The notes below the pieces were generated by a model that was given only the letters and a program-made list of their open reading frames with translations, searched no databases and was not told where the DNA came from. A DNA stretch of 58,174 nucleotides from JANOQP01 sp044227705 (GTDB lineage: Bacteria; Bacteroidota; Bacteroidia; Chitinophagales; Saprospiraceae), in NCBI GenBank assembly GCA_044227705.1, contig JBGAWE010000003.1:1-58174 (forward strand). Direction: 5' to 3'. The position numbers were made by a program, and so were the translations under genes. This document shows, in pieces, positions 36,001 to 43,294 of the stretch; position 1 is the stretch's first letter, and every line of letters begins with the position of its first letter.

Positions 36001-37025
36001 GCGCATGGGTCGGCACCCTCTCGACGATGAACAACCGCTCGCTCTACCTCTATCAGGCGGCGCAGGCCAACACGCTGAAAATCACGGGCAACCCGCTCAC
36101 GGCCGCCAGTTTCCCCATCACCGTCGTGACCGGGTGGAACTGGATCGGCTACCCGCCGAGCTATTCGCTGCCCATCAACACGGCCCTCGCCTCCATCACC
36201 GGCAGCCCAGGCGACATCATCAAAGGGCAGACGAGCTTCGCCCAATACCTCAACGCGACGAGCGGCTGGGTCGGAAACCTGACCAAGCTCTCCCCGCTGA
36301 AAGGCTACCAGATGAAGCTCGCCACGGGCGGAACGCTCACCTACCCGCCCAGCCTGCAAGACGGCGAGGGCGAGGACCGGGGCGGCGAACCGGCCATCTC
36401 CAGCTTCTGGACGGTCGATGCGGCGCAGTTCGAGGCGAACGCGACCATCATCGGAATGCTGCAAATCGACGGCTCGAACGCCACGACCGGCACGATGGAA
36501 ATCGGGGCCTTTGTCGGCTCGGAGTGCCGGGGCGCGTCGACGGCGATCTATGTCGAGTCGCTCCACGCACACCTCTTCTTCCTGACGACCTACGCGAACA
36601 CGAGCGGCGAGCTATTGACCTTCAAGCTGTTCGACAGCGCGACGGGGCAAGTCGCCGACCTCGCCGAGTCGTTCCCATTCGAGGCCAACGCCATCGACGG
36701 GTCGCTGGCGGGGCCGCTGCCGTTCGGACTGAAATCGACGGGGGCCTCGGTCGAGGACTGGTCGCCCGTGCGTTCGTTCGAGGTGGTGCCAAACCCGTTC
36801 CACGGCGAGACTTCCTTCCTCTTCTCGATGCCCGAGGCCGAGGAGGTCTCGTTGACCATCACCGATGTGGACGGTCGCACCGTCGCCGACCTGCGGTCGC
36901 AGGCCTCGCGGGGCGCCAACCGCGTCGTCTGGCCCGCATCGACCGAGCGGTTGGCGGCCGGGGTCTACTTCGTGAGGCTCCAGACGGCTTCGGGGGCGAT
37001 GGTTCGGAAGGTGGTTTTGCAGTGA
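30006..37025 (+). CDS. Giant T9SS-secreted multidomain surface protein (two LamG domains)
   Basis: 2339 residues from the ATG at 30006, which begins the signal peptide (ends LLLTGQ). Visible order: Fn3-like domain about 105-188; LamG/concanavalin-like domains about 219-388 (GWEGNLDELRIYHRRV) and about 461-625 (FGGLIDEIAVYD); carboxypeptidase-regulatory-like beta domains; an SbsA Ig-like domain about 1617-1720 (GDEISFSFNKDI); repeated modules with the motif GWNWI (about 1953 and 2042) and with IGGQLRG / VGSECRG; and a type A T9SS sorting domain in the last about 80 residues (VVPNPFHGETSF, then LAAGVYFVRL). It is probably exported by T9SS and anchored or released, with a carbohydrate-binding or adhesive role suggested by LamG. 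No catalytic motif was recognised. Confidence 0.9.
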   Translation: MKKKLNSRLLAALITAACSLPLLLTGQTTGFGNDPSQAPDPSCTAATGGIVTNSAFVNYGGSARMKNSTRRMRLTVGQMVVGEASNNDYGSSFGFWSALLVAPLPPMVTVTQGELLDRIQLKWAPNPLGSAASGGWNIYRDGIFLASVDKNIRSYNDFNVIAGQNYVYEVRAVNLFGEGAAGTALGFQVPNGVATGWVRTVNGNAVPGAQVTLTPMQGNSVKFNQFDGGFATAGQATDNFLPTTAATDWSITFYMRTKNVAQAVSDVFRLDNNSLACRSSNSQISFEVPGATLSANYPSAFPTDWLHVALTFHEGQYRLYVDGALKDFKNGTFVPASPQLDFGARTPFDGWEGNLDELRIYHRRVEELELTEIREGTASSLTPGLKYYWKMDEGAGTKAFDILQRTRLYFCGAIFDTERAPVHTAGVTNDDGYYRIEGANYGTGTTFLATPTKYFYKHRALKFIKAEKDYATLPDFPVGSKATIEMWVNQDLPTGDESLLYKQWGPGGGQSFNLRLVNGQVVAALNGVEAPAFGVLGLGYHHLAVTLKKTPGNTVVEAFVDGNLLASRTLPLYTGDFSEPGLQWLVGTLTAAGSKNFGGLIDEIAVYDTVWPQAAIQSHFQNDRDPQEPRLKIHFALDEGSASTLSNAGSFLLTETGTAHGTEWTTFANHQSTVPHDFAPGTRQVTLNPSVTSVDQVDFTDRSTVAVTGFIRYANTDCFARNFEILVNGESYLPPVYTDTTGKFTIDVEPGATVTVRPSYKDHEFFPEEITLSKVVSPVAGIVFNDITTRKIKVKVAGGDCKAPILDAAGASTVCVVTVSTTDGCFTTNNYFDTPDEDSGEFEFTGLPPLKLTVAVTEHSDPAIKTAFQVSGGTQVDMSEKQDTSLDFIYYAPPVVELTGLPVHAACNIIVLEQHAQQTINIKLKELYYKGTFCTLDTGDIKLINGFEDSVRLLKISSAAGVNYTFTVGRPSSSIPYMKTLQVVGTNLAGNESQLTVQGIVTGINTKHNTFTTALPQMPSIILHDPPGDGSFSFIEKGEKLCRKMNVSYEVGASTEIGVVVETGPAVYNVVAPLGYGLATPIDADYNYEGFSELSYVHVNDTTFETCMSFDRRISTGDNDLIVGSEQGGDVYIGSGMNIEFGFADRIGFDTLACSGTISTVLNVVPGLTPTTFIYSEWGVRENVIRFLDSLRVDPNATPADSAYYAQSMAMWEQVLDDNKAMRDSFTARENISFDAGPVYEYSITTDTSTTDAVSNTFDGKVGLYTEVGVTIAGIGGSVKIRGAFDSSGGTGHENGTEKGTTTGYTLTDDDLLDAFSVDVGIDPRYGTAIFRTKTGQSSCPWEPNTAHREGNSMEFRDGSGPVQLDVPADQPAVFLFNLGNESETNETWTFAFTAGPESNAHGAKIKINGAPCDVPVMYAIPWGTVVPITVTLERGPIEYEYDSLEVVFYSLCEDIRANELGILPDDDKILYSAQYISAHFIKPCSEVAINVPEQNWVVWPDPLTPPTLNDNVRRITVSGYDKANTDFEKIRVQYRRSDGNGAWINIVGPAAGGNPDQDPTGAIVRDSLGGIFTQYFWDTEGLADGPYEIRAVSICSGNVADRPGYSQIIKGRIDRQPPSLIGTPEPSDGVLNVGDEISFSFNKDIACSKLNAIDNVKLINTTTGLPIDIEITCKDNKIILRPTQQNAFVENLVLRAELHDIEDLVGNNLVYEQWEFYVDRNELAWLTDSVGATKYPDEQKFLSAKIVNRGGYPVPFTIQNIPPWAQVTPTTGTLAPDEVKEIQFMVDSTLAIGNWSDDITLHTVTGINPFFMGGDENLKLGARVLCRPPNWSVNPSGYQLTMNMVVRLKFNGTFSSDPEDMVAVFIGGQLRGMAKCQFVPQMNWWVAFLTVYGEAADANKALVFEMFDASECLRYPGTLAATFVSNSTVGMASNPTTMVNASTIMREVPLTKGWNWISLNLSLPATPSTTNVLNNLPSPVGDLVKDQTKTATYDAAGSAWVGTLSTMNNRSLYLYQAAQANTLKITGNPLTAASFPITVVTGWNWIGYPPSYSLPINTALASITGSPGDIIKGQTSFAQYLNATSGWVGNLTKLSPLKGYQMKLATGGTLTYPPSLQDGEGEDRGGEPAISSFWTVDAAQFEANATIIGMLQIDGSNATTGTMEIGAFVGSECRGASTAIYVESLHAHLFFLTTYANTSGELLTFKLFDSATGQVADLAESFPFEANAIDGSLAGPLPFGLKSTGASVEDWSPVRSFEVVPNPFHGETSFLFSMPEAEEVSLTITDVDGRTVADLRSQASRGANRVVWPASTERLAAGVYFVRLQTASGAMVRKVVLQ

Positions 37026-37096
37026 CCGCGACCGCTCAAATGAAATGGAATCCGGGCGGCCACGCCCGCCCAGTCAAGTCGAACAAAGGTTGTTAA

Positions 37097-37150
37097 GCGG
37101 CAGTCCGCGCGGCCTCTGTTTTTAAAAAACAGAAGTCGCGCGGCTGCCGC
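37097..37150. repeat. Long imperfect hairpin after the giant gene
   Basis: Arms GCGGCAG / CTGCCGC, CCGCGCG / CGCGCGG and TCTGTTTTT / AAAAACAGA are stacked with small bulges, about 23 pairs in all. There is no T tract on the outside, so it is not a classic terminator; an mRNA-stability or boundary element is possible. A smaller hairpin (GGGCG / CGCCC) lies at 37054-37067. Confidence 0.7.
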
Positions 37151-37223
37151 GCCTTTGCCGACCGCAAGCCCCCGAGAGCCGATGCTCGAACCTCCTTTGT
37201 TCAATTCCAACCTTTTGTTCATC

Positions 37224-39395
37224 ATGAAAAACAACGCGATTTCCCTCCTCGGGGCACTCTGCCTTTTGGCCTCGCCGCTCGATTTGCTGGGGTTTTCAGA
37301 TAAAAACACTCCCAAAACAGTACTTTCCGAAAACTGCGTCCTAGTCGTAAACATCTGGACTGGCGCCGTCTCGACCGACTGGGCCGACCCCGACAACTGG
37401 CTCGACGGCGAGGCGCCGACCGCTGCGGACGACGTCGAAATCCCGAACGAGGCGAACGACCCCGTCATCTCGGCGGCGGCCGTGGCAAAGTCGGTCTGGG
37501 TTCAGGCGGGTGCGTCGCTGACCATCAACGCGGCGACGAGTTTGACCATCAACGGCAGCTCCTCGGCCAGCGGTCTGTCCATCGCCTTTTTCAACGAAGG
37601 GACTGTCGGCAACAGCGGCAGCTTGGTCATCGGGAGCGCCTCGGCCTCGGGAGAGTATGGCTTGGCGAACGCGGCGACTTTCACCAACAACACGGGGGCG
37701 AGCATCGCCGTCGACCGGACGACGGCCATCGCCCTCTGGGTCAGCGGCGGCTCGTTCACCAACTCGGGGAGCATCGCCCTCGGGTCGGCGGCGAGCATCG
37801 GGTCGAACGGCATCATCAACGAGGCGGTCTTTTCGAACTCGGCGAGCGGCACCATCACCATCAACCGCACCGCCGACGGCGCCCTGACGAACGACATCAG
37901 CGGCACGTTCACCAACGCGGGCGGCATCACCATCGGCAACAGCGCCATCACCGGCGGCATCGGCGTGGAGAACCGAAACCTGTTCAACCACAACGGCGGC
38001 ACCCTCGCCATCAGCAAGACGGGCGACAAGGCCCTCTTGAACACCTCCGGCACCTTCACGAACAACTCGACCCTCAACATCGGAGCGGCCTCGGGCAGCG
38101 TCGGGCCGACGGGGCTTTGGAACGACGCCAACTTCACGAACAACTCGACCCTCAACATCAACCGCTCGTCGCTCGCCGCGCTCTACAACAGCGGCACCTT
38201 CACCAACGCGGCGACCATCAACATCGGCGTCTCCAGTGCCATCGGCCAGTACGGGCTGCACAACCAGGGCGCCTTCAACAACAGCACCGGCGGCACCATC
38301 AACCTCAACCGCTCGCTCGAGGCAGCCCTCTGGAACAACCTCGGCACGTTCACCAACTCGGCCGCCATCAGCATCGGCGCGACGGTCAACGTGGCGAACC
38401 TCTGCCTGAAGAACGAGGACACCTTCATAAACAACGGCACCATCACCGCTGCCAACGGCACCGCATCCAACCAAAACGGGGCGTTCAAGGGGACCGGCAC
38501 CTTTTCGGGTGTGCCCTTTTTGAACGAATCGACCGCCTCCATCGCCCCCGGCAACTCAGCGGGCTGCCTCGCCTTTTCGAGCGGACTGACCTCCCTCTCG
38601 ACCATCAACATCGAGATAGGCGGCCTCTCGGCCTGCACGCAGCACGACAAAATCAACGTGACCGGCACGGCCGACATAAACGGCTCGACGCTCGACGCGA
38701 CGCTCGTCGGGAACCCGAGCTTCACCAACGGCAACGCCGTCACCGTCCTCTCGGCGACCTCGCGCACGGGCACCTTCGCCACCGTCAGCCTGCCACCGAA
38801 CTGGTTCGTCAACTACACGCCGACGGCCGTCATCTTGAGCTACGGCGCGGTGCTGCCCATCGAGCTGGCTCGTTTCACGGCAAGACCGGCTGGCCTCAAC
38901 GCCCGGCTCGATTGGACAACCTTTTCGGAATCCGACAACCGGGGCTTCGACGTGGAGCGCAGCGCGGACGGGGTCGATTTTGAAAAAATAGGCTTCGCCG
39001 CCGGGCACGGCACGACGGTCGAAGAGCACAGCTATCTGTTTTTCGATAAGAAACCGCTTTCCGGGAGGGGCTTCTACCGCCTGCGGCAAGTTGATTTCAA
39101 CGGAGAAAGCGGGCTTTCCCCTGTCGTTAGCGTCGAAATGGGGCGCGGGCACGGTTTTGAAACCTTTCCGAACCCGGTAACCACTGGTGAGCGGGTGAAT
39201 TTGACCTTCTCCCAGGTCGAACCGGACGAACCGATTGGGCTGTGCCTGTTCGACGCGGCTGGGCGGCTTGTCTTGCAAAGAGAACTGGCGGCCGGGGCGG
39301 GGTTCATCGAAACAAAGGGCATGGCTCCGGGCATCTATCGGCTCGAAGCCCAGACGGCGCGGGAGGCGTTCCGCAGGGCCTTGGTCTTGAATTAA
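37224..39395 (+). CDS. T9SS-secreted repeat protein, beta-helix-like
   Basis: 723 residues from the ATG at 37224, which begins the signal peptide. After an IWTGAVSTDWADPDNW motif (about 43-58) come about six repeats of roughly 50 residues with the pattern SGTFTNxxxIxIG, YGLxNxxxF, INRSxxxALxN (about 110-420), typical of a parallel beta-helix or solenoid stalk. Next is a module shared with the next gene (CLAF, IGGLSACTQHDKINV, SLPPNWFVNYTPTAV), an ELARFTARPAGLNARLDW domain, and a type A T9SS sorting domain (ETFPNPVTTGERVNL, then MAPGIYRLEAQ). Secreted surface protein of unknown ligand. It is paralogous to the C-terminal two thirds of the next gene. Confidence 0.88.
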   Translation: MKNNAISLLGALCLLASPLDLLGFSDKNTPKTVLSENCVLVVNIWTGAVSTDWADPDNWLDGEAPTAADDVEIPNEANDPVISAAAVAKSVWVQAGASLTINAATSLTINGSSSASGLSIAFFNEGTVGNSGSLVIGSASASGEYGLANAATFTNNTGASIAVDRTTAIALWVSGGSFTNSGSIALGSAASIGSNGIINEAVFSNSASGTITINRTADGALTNDISGTFTNAGGITIGNSAITGGIGVENRNLFNHNGGTLAISKTGDKALLNTSGTFTNNSTLNIGAASGSVGPTGLWNDANFTNNSTLNINRSSLAALYNSGTFTNAATINIGVSSAIGQYGLHNQGAFNNSTGGTINLNRSLEAALWNNLGTFTNSAAISIGATVNVANLCLKNEDTFINNGTITAANGTASNQNGAFKGTGTFSGVPFLNESTASIAPGNSAGCLAFSSGLTSLSTINIEIGGLSACTQHDKINVTGTADINGSTLDATLVGNPSFTNGNAVTVLSATSRTGTFATVSLPPNWFVNYTPTAVILSYGAVLPIELARFTARPAGLNARLDWTTFSESDNRGFDVERSADGVDFEKIGFAAGHGTTVEEHSYLFFDKKPLSGRGFYRLRQVDFNGESGLSPVVSVEMGRGHGFETFPNPVTTGERVNLTFSQVEPDEPIGLCLFDAAGRLVLQRELAAGAGFIETKGMAPGIYRLEAQTAREAFRRALVLN

Positions 39396-39432
39396 TCGAC
39401 GGTCTCCAGCCCCCCCAAGGGGGAGCCGTCGA
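39396..39432. repeat. Intergenic inverted repeat with CTCCAGCCCC core
   Basis: Outer arms TCGACGG / CCGTCGA and inner arms CTCC plus C run / G run plus GGAG, starting right after the TAA. The CTCCAGCCCC / GGGGGAG core resembles short palindromic repeats that I recall as common between genes in Bacteroidota. No T tract follows, so termination is uncertain. Confidence 0.65.
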
Positions 39433-39462
39433 CTCCTTAGTTCACCCACCATTTTTCTGAAA

Positions 39463-42400
39463 ATGAAAAAAACGCGCACCCTCGCCCTCCTCCTCACCCT
39501 CCTCGCCACCGATGCTTTTGCCGCGACCATTTACGTCAAGCAGGGCGGCACCGGGGCCGGGACCTCATGGACAGACGCGGCGGGAAACCTCAAAACCGTC
39601 ATTGACAACGCCTCGTCGGGCGACAAAATCTGGGTCGCCGCAGGCACCTACAAACCGACGACGACGACCGACCGGACGATTTCCTTCGTCATGAAAAACG
39701 GCGTGGAAATCCTTGGCGGCTTCCCCGCGACGGGAAACCCAATGCTCGCCGACCGCGACTGGCTGGCCTTCCCGACCGTCCTCTCGGGCGACATCGGCGG
39801 CGCGGGGAGCGCGGACAACGCCTACCACGTCGTCCTCAACAACGCCAACGGCGTGAACTCGACGGCCGTCCTCGACGGCTTCACCATCACCGGCGGCAAC
39901 GCCAACCACCCGTCGCTCGGCATCCACAAGTCCGGCGGGGGAATGCTCAACAACGGTGTCTTTCCGACGCTGAACAACTGCAAGTTCACCGGCAACAACG
40001 CCTCGGAAGACGGGGGAGGGATCTACACGATAGGCAACGGCTCGATGACGGTGACGAACTGCTCCTTTTCGGGAAACACCGCGCAGTCCTGCGCCGCCAT
40101 CGTGGGTCTCTCCGGGTTGAACTGCACCTTTTACAATTGCCTCATCGCGGGCAACACGACGACCTCCACGACGAACACCGGCGTTGTCTGCCTGCAGGCA
40201 GGCGGCAGCTTTGCCTTCATCAACTGCACCATCGCGGGCAACCTTTGCGGCGCCGTCGCGCCGACCGTCGCGCCCTTCCCGTCGTGGGTCTTCACGAACA
40301 TTGTCGGCTCGATGCAGAACTGCGTCGTCTGGGGCAACACGACCACCACCGGTGGGGTGGCCGCCAACCGCTTCGCCGCCATCACGGCAGGGAGCGTCAC
40401 CGTCTCGTATTCGGATGTGCAGGGAAGCGGCGGCAGCGGGGCTTGGAACAGCCAGTTCGGCTCGAACGGCGGCTCGAACATCGACTCGGACCCGCTTTTC
40501 ACCAGCTCGGCCGATTTCACGCCGCAGCAATGCTCGCCCGTTGTCGACGCGGGCAACGACGCGTCGAACCCGACCAGTTTCGACCTCGCCAACCAAAACC
40601 GGAAGTTCGACGCGAACCCCGGCGGCCAGGCCATCGACATGGGCGCGCTCGAGTCGCAGGTCGCGCTGCCCGCCACCCCCGGGCCCCACACCTGGACCGG
40701 CGCGACGAGCACCGACTGGGCGGCTGGCTGCAATTGGTCGCCCCTCGGCGCGCCCGGCCCCGGCGACGACGCGACCATCCCGAACACGGCGAACAAGCCT
40801 GTCATCAAGTCCACGGCCGCGGCGCGGTCGGTGAAAGTGCTGTCCGGGGCCGTGCTGACCATCAACGCGCCCGGCAGCCTGACCCTCGACGGCAGCCCCG
40901 AGCAGGCTCTTTACAACAAAGGGACGGTCAACAACAGCGGAATCCTCAACATCGGCCAGACGGTGGCCGTCGGCTCCTACGGCGTCTTCAACGAGGGGGC
41001 TTTCAACAATCTCGGAAACGGCCAAATCACCATCGACCGCGCCACCATCACCGGGGTCTACAACCACGCCGGGACGTTCACCAACTCGGCCACGCTGCGT
41101 ATCGGGGCGACGGCCAGCACGGGGCATTTCGGCCTGTTCAGCGACGCGATTTTCACGAACACCTCGACCGGCCAAATATTCATCGACCGCTCGACGGAGA
41201 CCGGGCTGGAGACCTACAAGCCGTTCACCAACAACGGCAGCATCAAAATCGGCAGCCTCGACGGCACGACCTGCGGCACCTACGGCCTGCGCTGTTTTTG
41301 GGACTTCACGAACACCGGCAGCCTCGAAATCGACCGCTCGGCGTACACGGGGCTTTACACCTACGATTTCAACCACCCCTTCATCAACTCGGGTGCCGTC
41401 AGAATCGGCAGCGTGGCCAGCCCCGGCAGCTTCGGCGTCGACAACGAGGGCAACTTCAAGAACAACAGCGGCGGCGTCATCCAAATCGACCGCTTCGCCC
41501 AGCGGGCGTTCCGAAACGCCTCGGGCACGACGACCAACTCGGCCGTCATCCAGATAGGCACGCAGGCCAGCACGGGGGTCTACGGCCTCGACAACTATTC
41601 CATCATCGTCAACAACTCAGGGGCAATCATCACCAGCAACCGCCCGACGCGCAACAGCGGCACCATCACCAACAACGGCACCATCACGATCTTAGCCTCG
41701 CCGCTCGTGCAAAGCGGGACGTTCAGAGGCTCGGGCGAGGTCGACGCGCCGCTCGCCACGAACACCTCAACCGGCGTCATCGCGCCGGGCAACTCGCCGG
41801 GCTGCCTGCTTTTCACGGAGGATTTTGTCGATGAAGGGAACCTCTTGATGGAGGTCGGCGGCCTCGAGCCTTGCGACCAGCACGACAAAATAGAGGTCGG
41901 CGGCGCGGCGACCATCAGCCCCGGCGCGAGCCTGAAAGTGGTCACCGTCAACAACGCGGTCTTCTCCTCCGGCGACCAAATCTCGCTTTTGACCACCGCC
42001 TCGCTCACTGGCGAGTTCACCTCGACCGACCTGCCGCCGAACTGGTCGGTCGTCTACACCCCGACGGAGGTGCGGCTGGTCTATGCCCTCGCGCTGCCCG
42101 TCGAACTCGGCGCGTTCACGGCGAAAAAGGACGGGGAAAGGGTTCGCCTCGACTGGCAGACCTTCTCCGAAAACGGCAACCTCGGTTTCGATGTCGAGCG
42201 AAGCCCAGACGGCCTTTCTTTCGAAAAAATAGGCTTTCTCGCCGGGCAGGGGACGACAACCGAGCGGCACGACTACCTCTTCTTCGATGCAAACCCCTTT
42301 TCGGGAATCAACTATTACCGCCTTCGGCAATTCGATTTTGATGCGAGGGCCACGTTTTCGCCCGTCGCCAGCGCGGAAATGGGCGACGGGTGGCCAGAAC

Positions 42401-42648
42401 TGGTTTTCTTCCCGAATCCAGTTGCGGGCGGGCGGCTTGCGAGCGCAATGATGCGTTTCAATGGAGGCCCCGCGACGGTCACCGTTTCAAACGCCGTCGG
42501 GCAAGCCGTGGCGACGCGCTTTTTCGACGCGCTTTCAAACGAAAAACTCGATTGGGATGTCAGCGGCTGGCCGCCGGGGGTCTACCAGATGCTCATCGAG
42601 CAGGCGGGCGCGGCCCGGTTGACGGGGCGGTTTGTCGTCTCTCCGTGA
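39463..42648 (+). CDS. T9SS-secreted right-handed beta-helix protein
   Basis: 1061 residues; signal peptide MKKTRTLALLLTLLATDAFA. The N-terminal about 380 residues look like the choice-of-anchor-Q, pectate-lyase-like beta-helix (IYVKQGGTGAGTSWTDA, DKIWVAAGTYKP, ILGGFP, GGGMLNNG, NCSFSGNTA, SPVVDAGNDA). From about 405 it repeats the architecture of the preceding gene: TWTGATSTDWAAGCNW, about seven SGTFTN / INIG-type solenoid repeats, GGLEPCDQHDKIEV, LPPNWSVVYTPTEV and a type A T9SS sorting domain (VFFPNPVAGGRLAS, then WPPGVYQMLIE). It is probably a duplicate that gained an N-terminal beta-helix. No catalytic residues could be assigned. Confidence 0.88.
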   Translation: MKKTRTLALLLTLLATDAFAATIYVKQGGTGAGTSWTDAAGNLKTVIDNASSGDKIWVAAGTYKPTTTTDRTISFVMKNGVEILGGFPATGNPMLADRDWLAFPTVLSGDIGGAGSADNAYHVVLNNANGVNSTAVLDGFTITGGNANHPSLGIHKSGGGMLNNGVFPTLNNCKFTGNNASEDGGGIYTIGNGSMTVTNCSFSGNTAQSCAAIVGLSGLNCTFYNCLIAGNTTTSTTNTGVVCLQAGGSFAFINCTIAGNLCGAVAPTVAPFPSWVFTNIVGSMQNCVVWGNTTTTGGVAANRFAAITAGSVTVSYSDVQGSGGSGAWNSQFGSNGGSNIDSDPLFTSSADFTPQQCSPVVDAGNDASNPTSFDLANQNRKFDANPGGQAIDMGALESQVALPATPGPHTWTGATSTDWAAGCNWSPLGAPGPGDDATIPNTANKPVIKSTAAARSVKVLSGAVLTINAPGSLTLDGSPEQALYNKGTVNNSGILNIGQTVAVGSYGVFNEGAFNNLGNGQITIDRATITGVYNHAGTFTNSATLRIGATASTGHFGLFSDAIFTNTSTGQIFIDRSTETGLETYKPFTNNGSIKIGSLDGTTCGTYGLRCFWDFTNTGSLEIDRSAYTGLYTYDFNHPFINSGAVRIGSVASPGSFGVDNEGNFKNNSGGVIQIDRFAQRAFRNASGTTTNSAVIQIGTQASTGVYGLDNYSIIVNNSGAIITSNRPTRNSGTITNNGTITILASPLVQSGTFRGSGEVDAPLATNTSTGVIAPGNSPGCLLFTEDFVDEGNLLMEVGGLEPCDQHDKIEVGGAATISPGASLKVVTVNNAVFSSGDQISLLTTASLTGEFTSTDLPPNWSVVYTPTEVRLVYALALPVELGAFTAKKDGERVRLDWQTFSENGNLGFDVERSPDGLSFEKIGFLAGQGTTTERHDYLFFDANPFSGINYYRLRQFDFDARATFSPVASAEMGDGWPELVFFPNPVAGGRLASAMMRFNGGPATVTVSNAVGQAVATRFFDALSNEKLDWDVSGWPPGVYQMLIEQAGAARLTGRFVVSP

Positions 42649-42681
42649 TTGGATCGGGAGTTTTGGTTTTTTGGGCGAGAC

Positions 42682-42714
42682 AAAAACGGGCCAGCCTTCG
42701 TCAAAGGCTGGCCC
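42682..42714 (-). terminator. Terminator for the minus-strand lipoprotein gene
   Basis: Perfect 11-base arms (GGGCCAGCCTT / AAGGCTGGCCC) with a five-base loop. On the minus strand five T follow after one G. It lies between two convergent genes; the plus-strand side has no T run. Confidence 0.85.
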
Positions 42715-42764
42715 GACAGGGTGGTGTCGAACAACACGGAACGAATCAAAAAAAGCTATTTTCA

Positions 42765-43193
42765 TCAGCGGTCGCTGCCAGCTTCGAGGTCGGCAGTCGC
42801 GCGGAGCAGCTCGCCGGTCGCCGCGACCGTCACGGTCACCTCGGCCTGTTTGCCCTCGGCGCATTCGAGGCGCGGCCCGTCGCCCGCCCGCTCGCCGTCG
42901 ACGGCCCACTCGATGGTGAAGCGGCGCGAATCGAATCGGTCGGGGTCGAGGCCCGGCAGGGCGACTTCAAGGGTCGTGCCGCCCGCGAAACAGGTGGCGG
43001 TGCGGATTTCGAGGGTCGCTTCGGCCTCTTTTTCAAAGGCGATGGCGGTCACCGTCGGCCTGGGGGTGTCGCGATAGGTCACCTCAATCGGCTCGGCAGG
43101 GCGGGTCTCGGGGACGGCGAGGAAGGTTTCCTCTTTTTTGCAGTTGGTCAGGATGAGGGCCAACAGGGCGGCGGCGGCAGTCAGACGTTTCAT
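42765..43193 (-). CDS. Small lipoprotein of unknown function
   Basis: 142 residues. Lipoprotein signal peptide with lipobox ILTNC (Cys at about residue 18), so it is membrane-anchored. The mature part is one compact beta-rich domain with two further Cys (ATCFAGG, LECAEG), probably a disulfide, and resembles PKD/Ig-like domains only loosely. It is the last gene of the minus-strand series that begins with the sigma factor, 101 bases after the metalloprotease-like gene, and is followed by a strong terminator. I do not recognise a family. Confidence 0.7.
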   Translation of the reverse strand: MKRLTAAAALLALILTNCKKEETFLAVPETRPAEPIEVTYRDTPRPTVTAIAFEKEAEATLEIRTATCFAGGTTLEVALPGLDPDRFDSRRFTIEWAVDGERAGDGPRLECAEGKQAEVTVTVAATGELLRATADLEAGSDR

Positions 43194-43294
43194 GTCGAGA
43201 AAGATTTGAGCGTGAAAAATGGTCGAGTTTCAAAACCGGTGTTTTTCGCCGGTCTGGCCATTTATCAGCCGCCTGTTGCTGGGTTATCAGCCCG

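Noticed and set aside
29985..36572. Two minus-strand open frames of 1104 and 1080 residues
   Set aside because: Both are antisense to the 2339-residue T9SS protein, which has a signal peptide, LamG domains and a sorting domain. The antisense products show no domain.
43194..43294. Terminator between the protease-like and lipoprotein genes
   Set aside because: Only a five-base-pair stem (ACCGG / CCGGT) with weak T content; not convincing.
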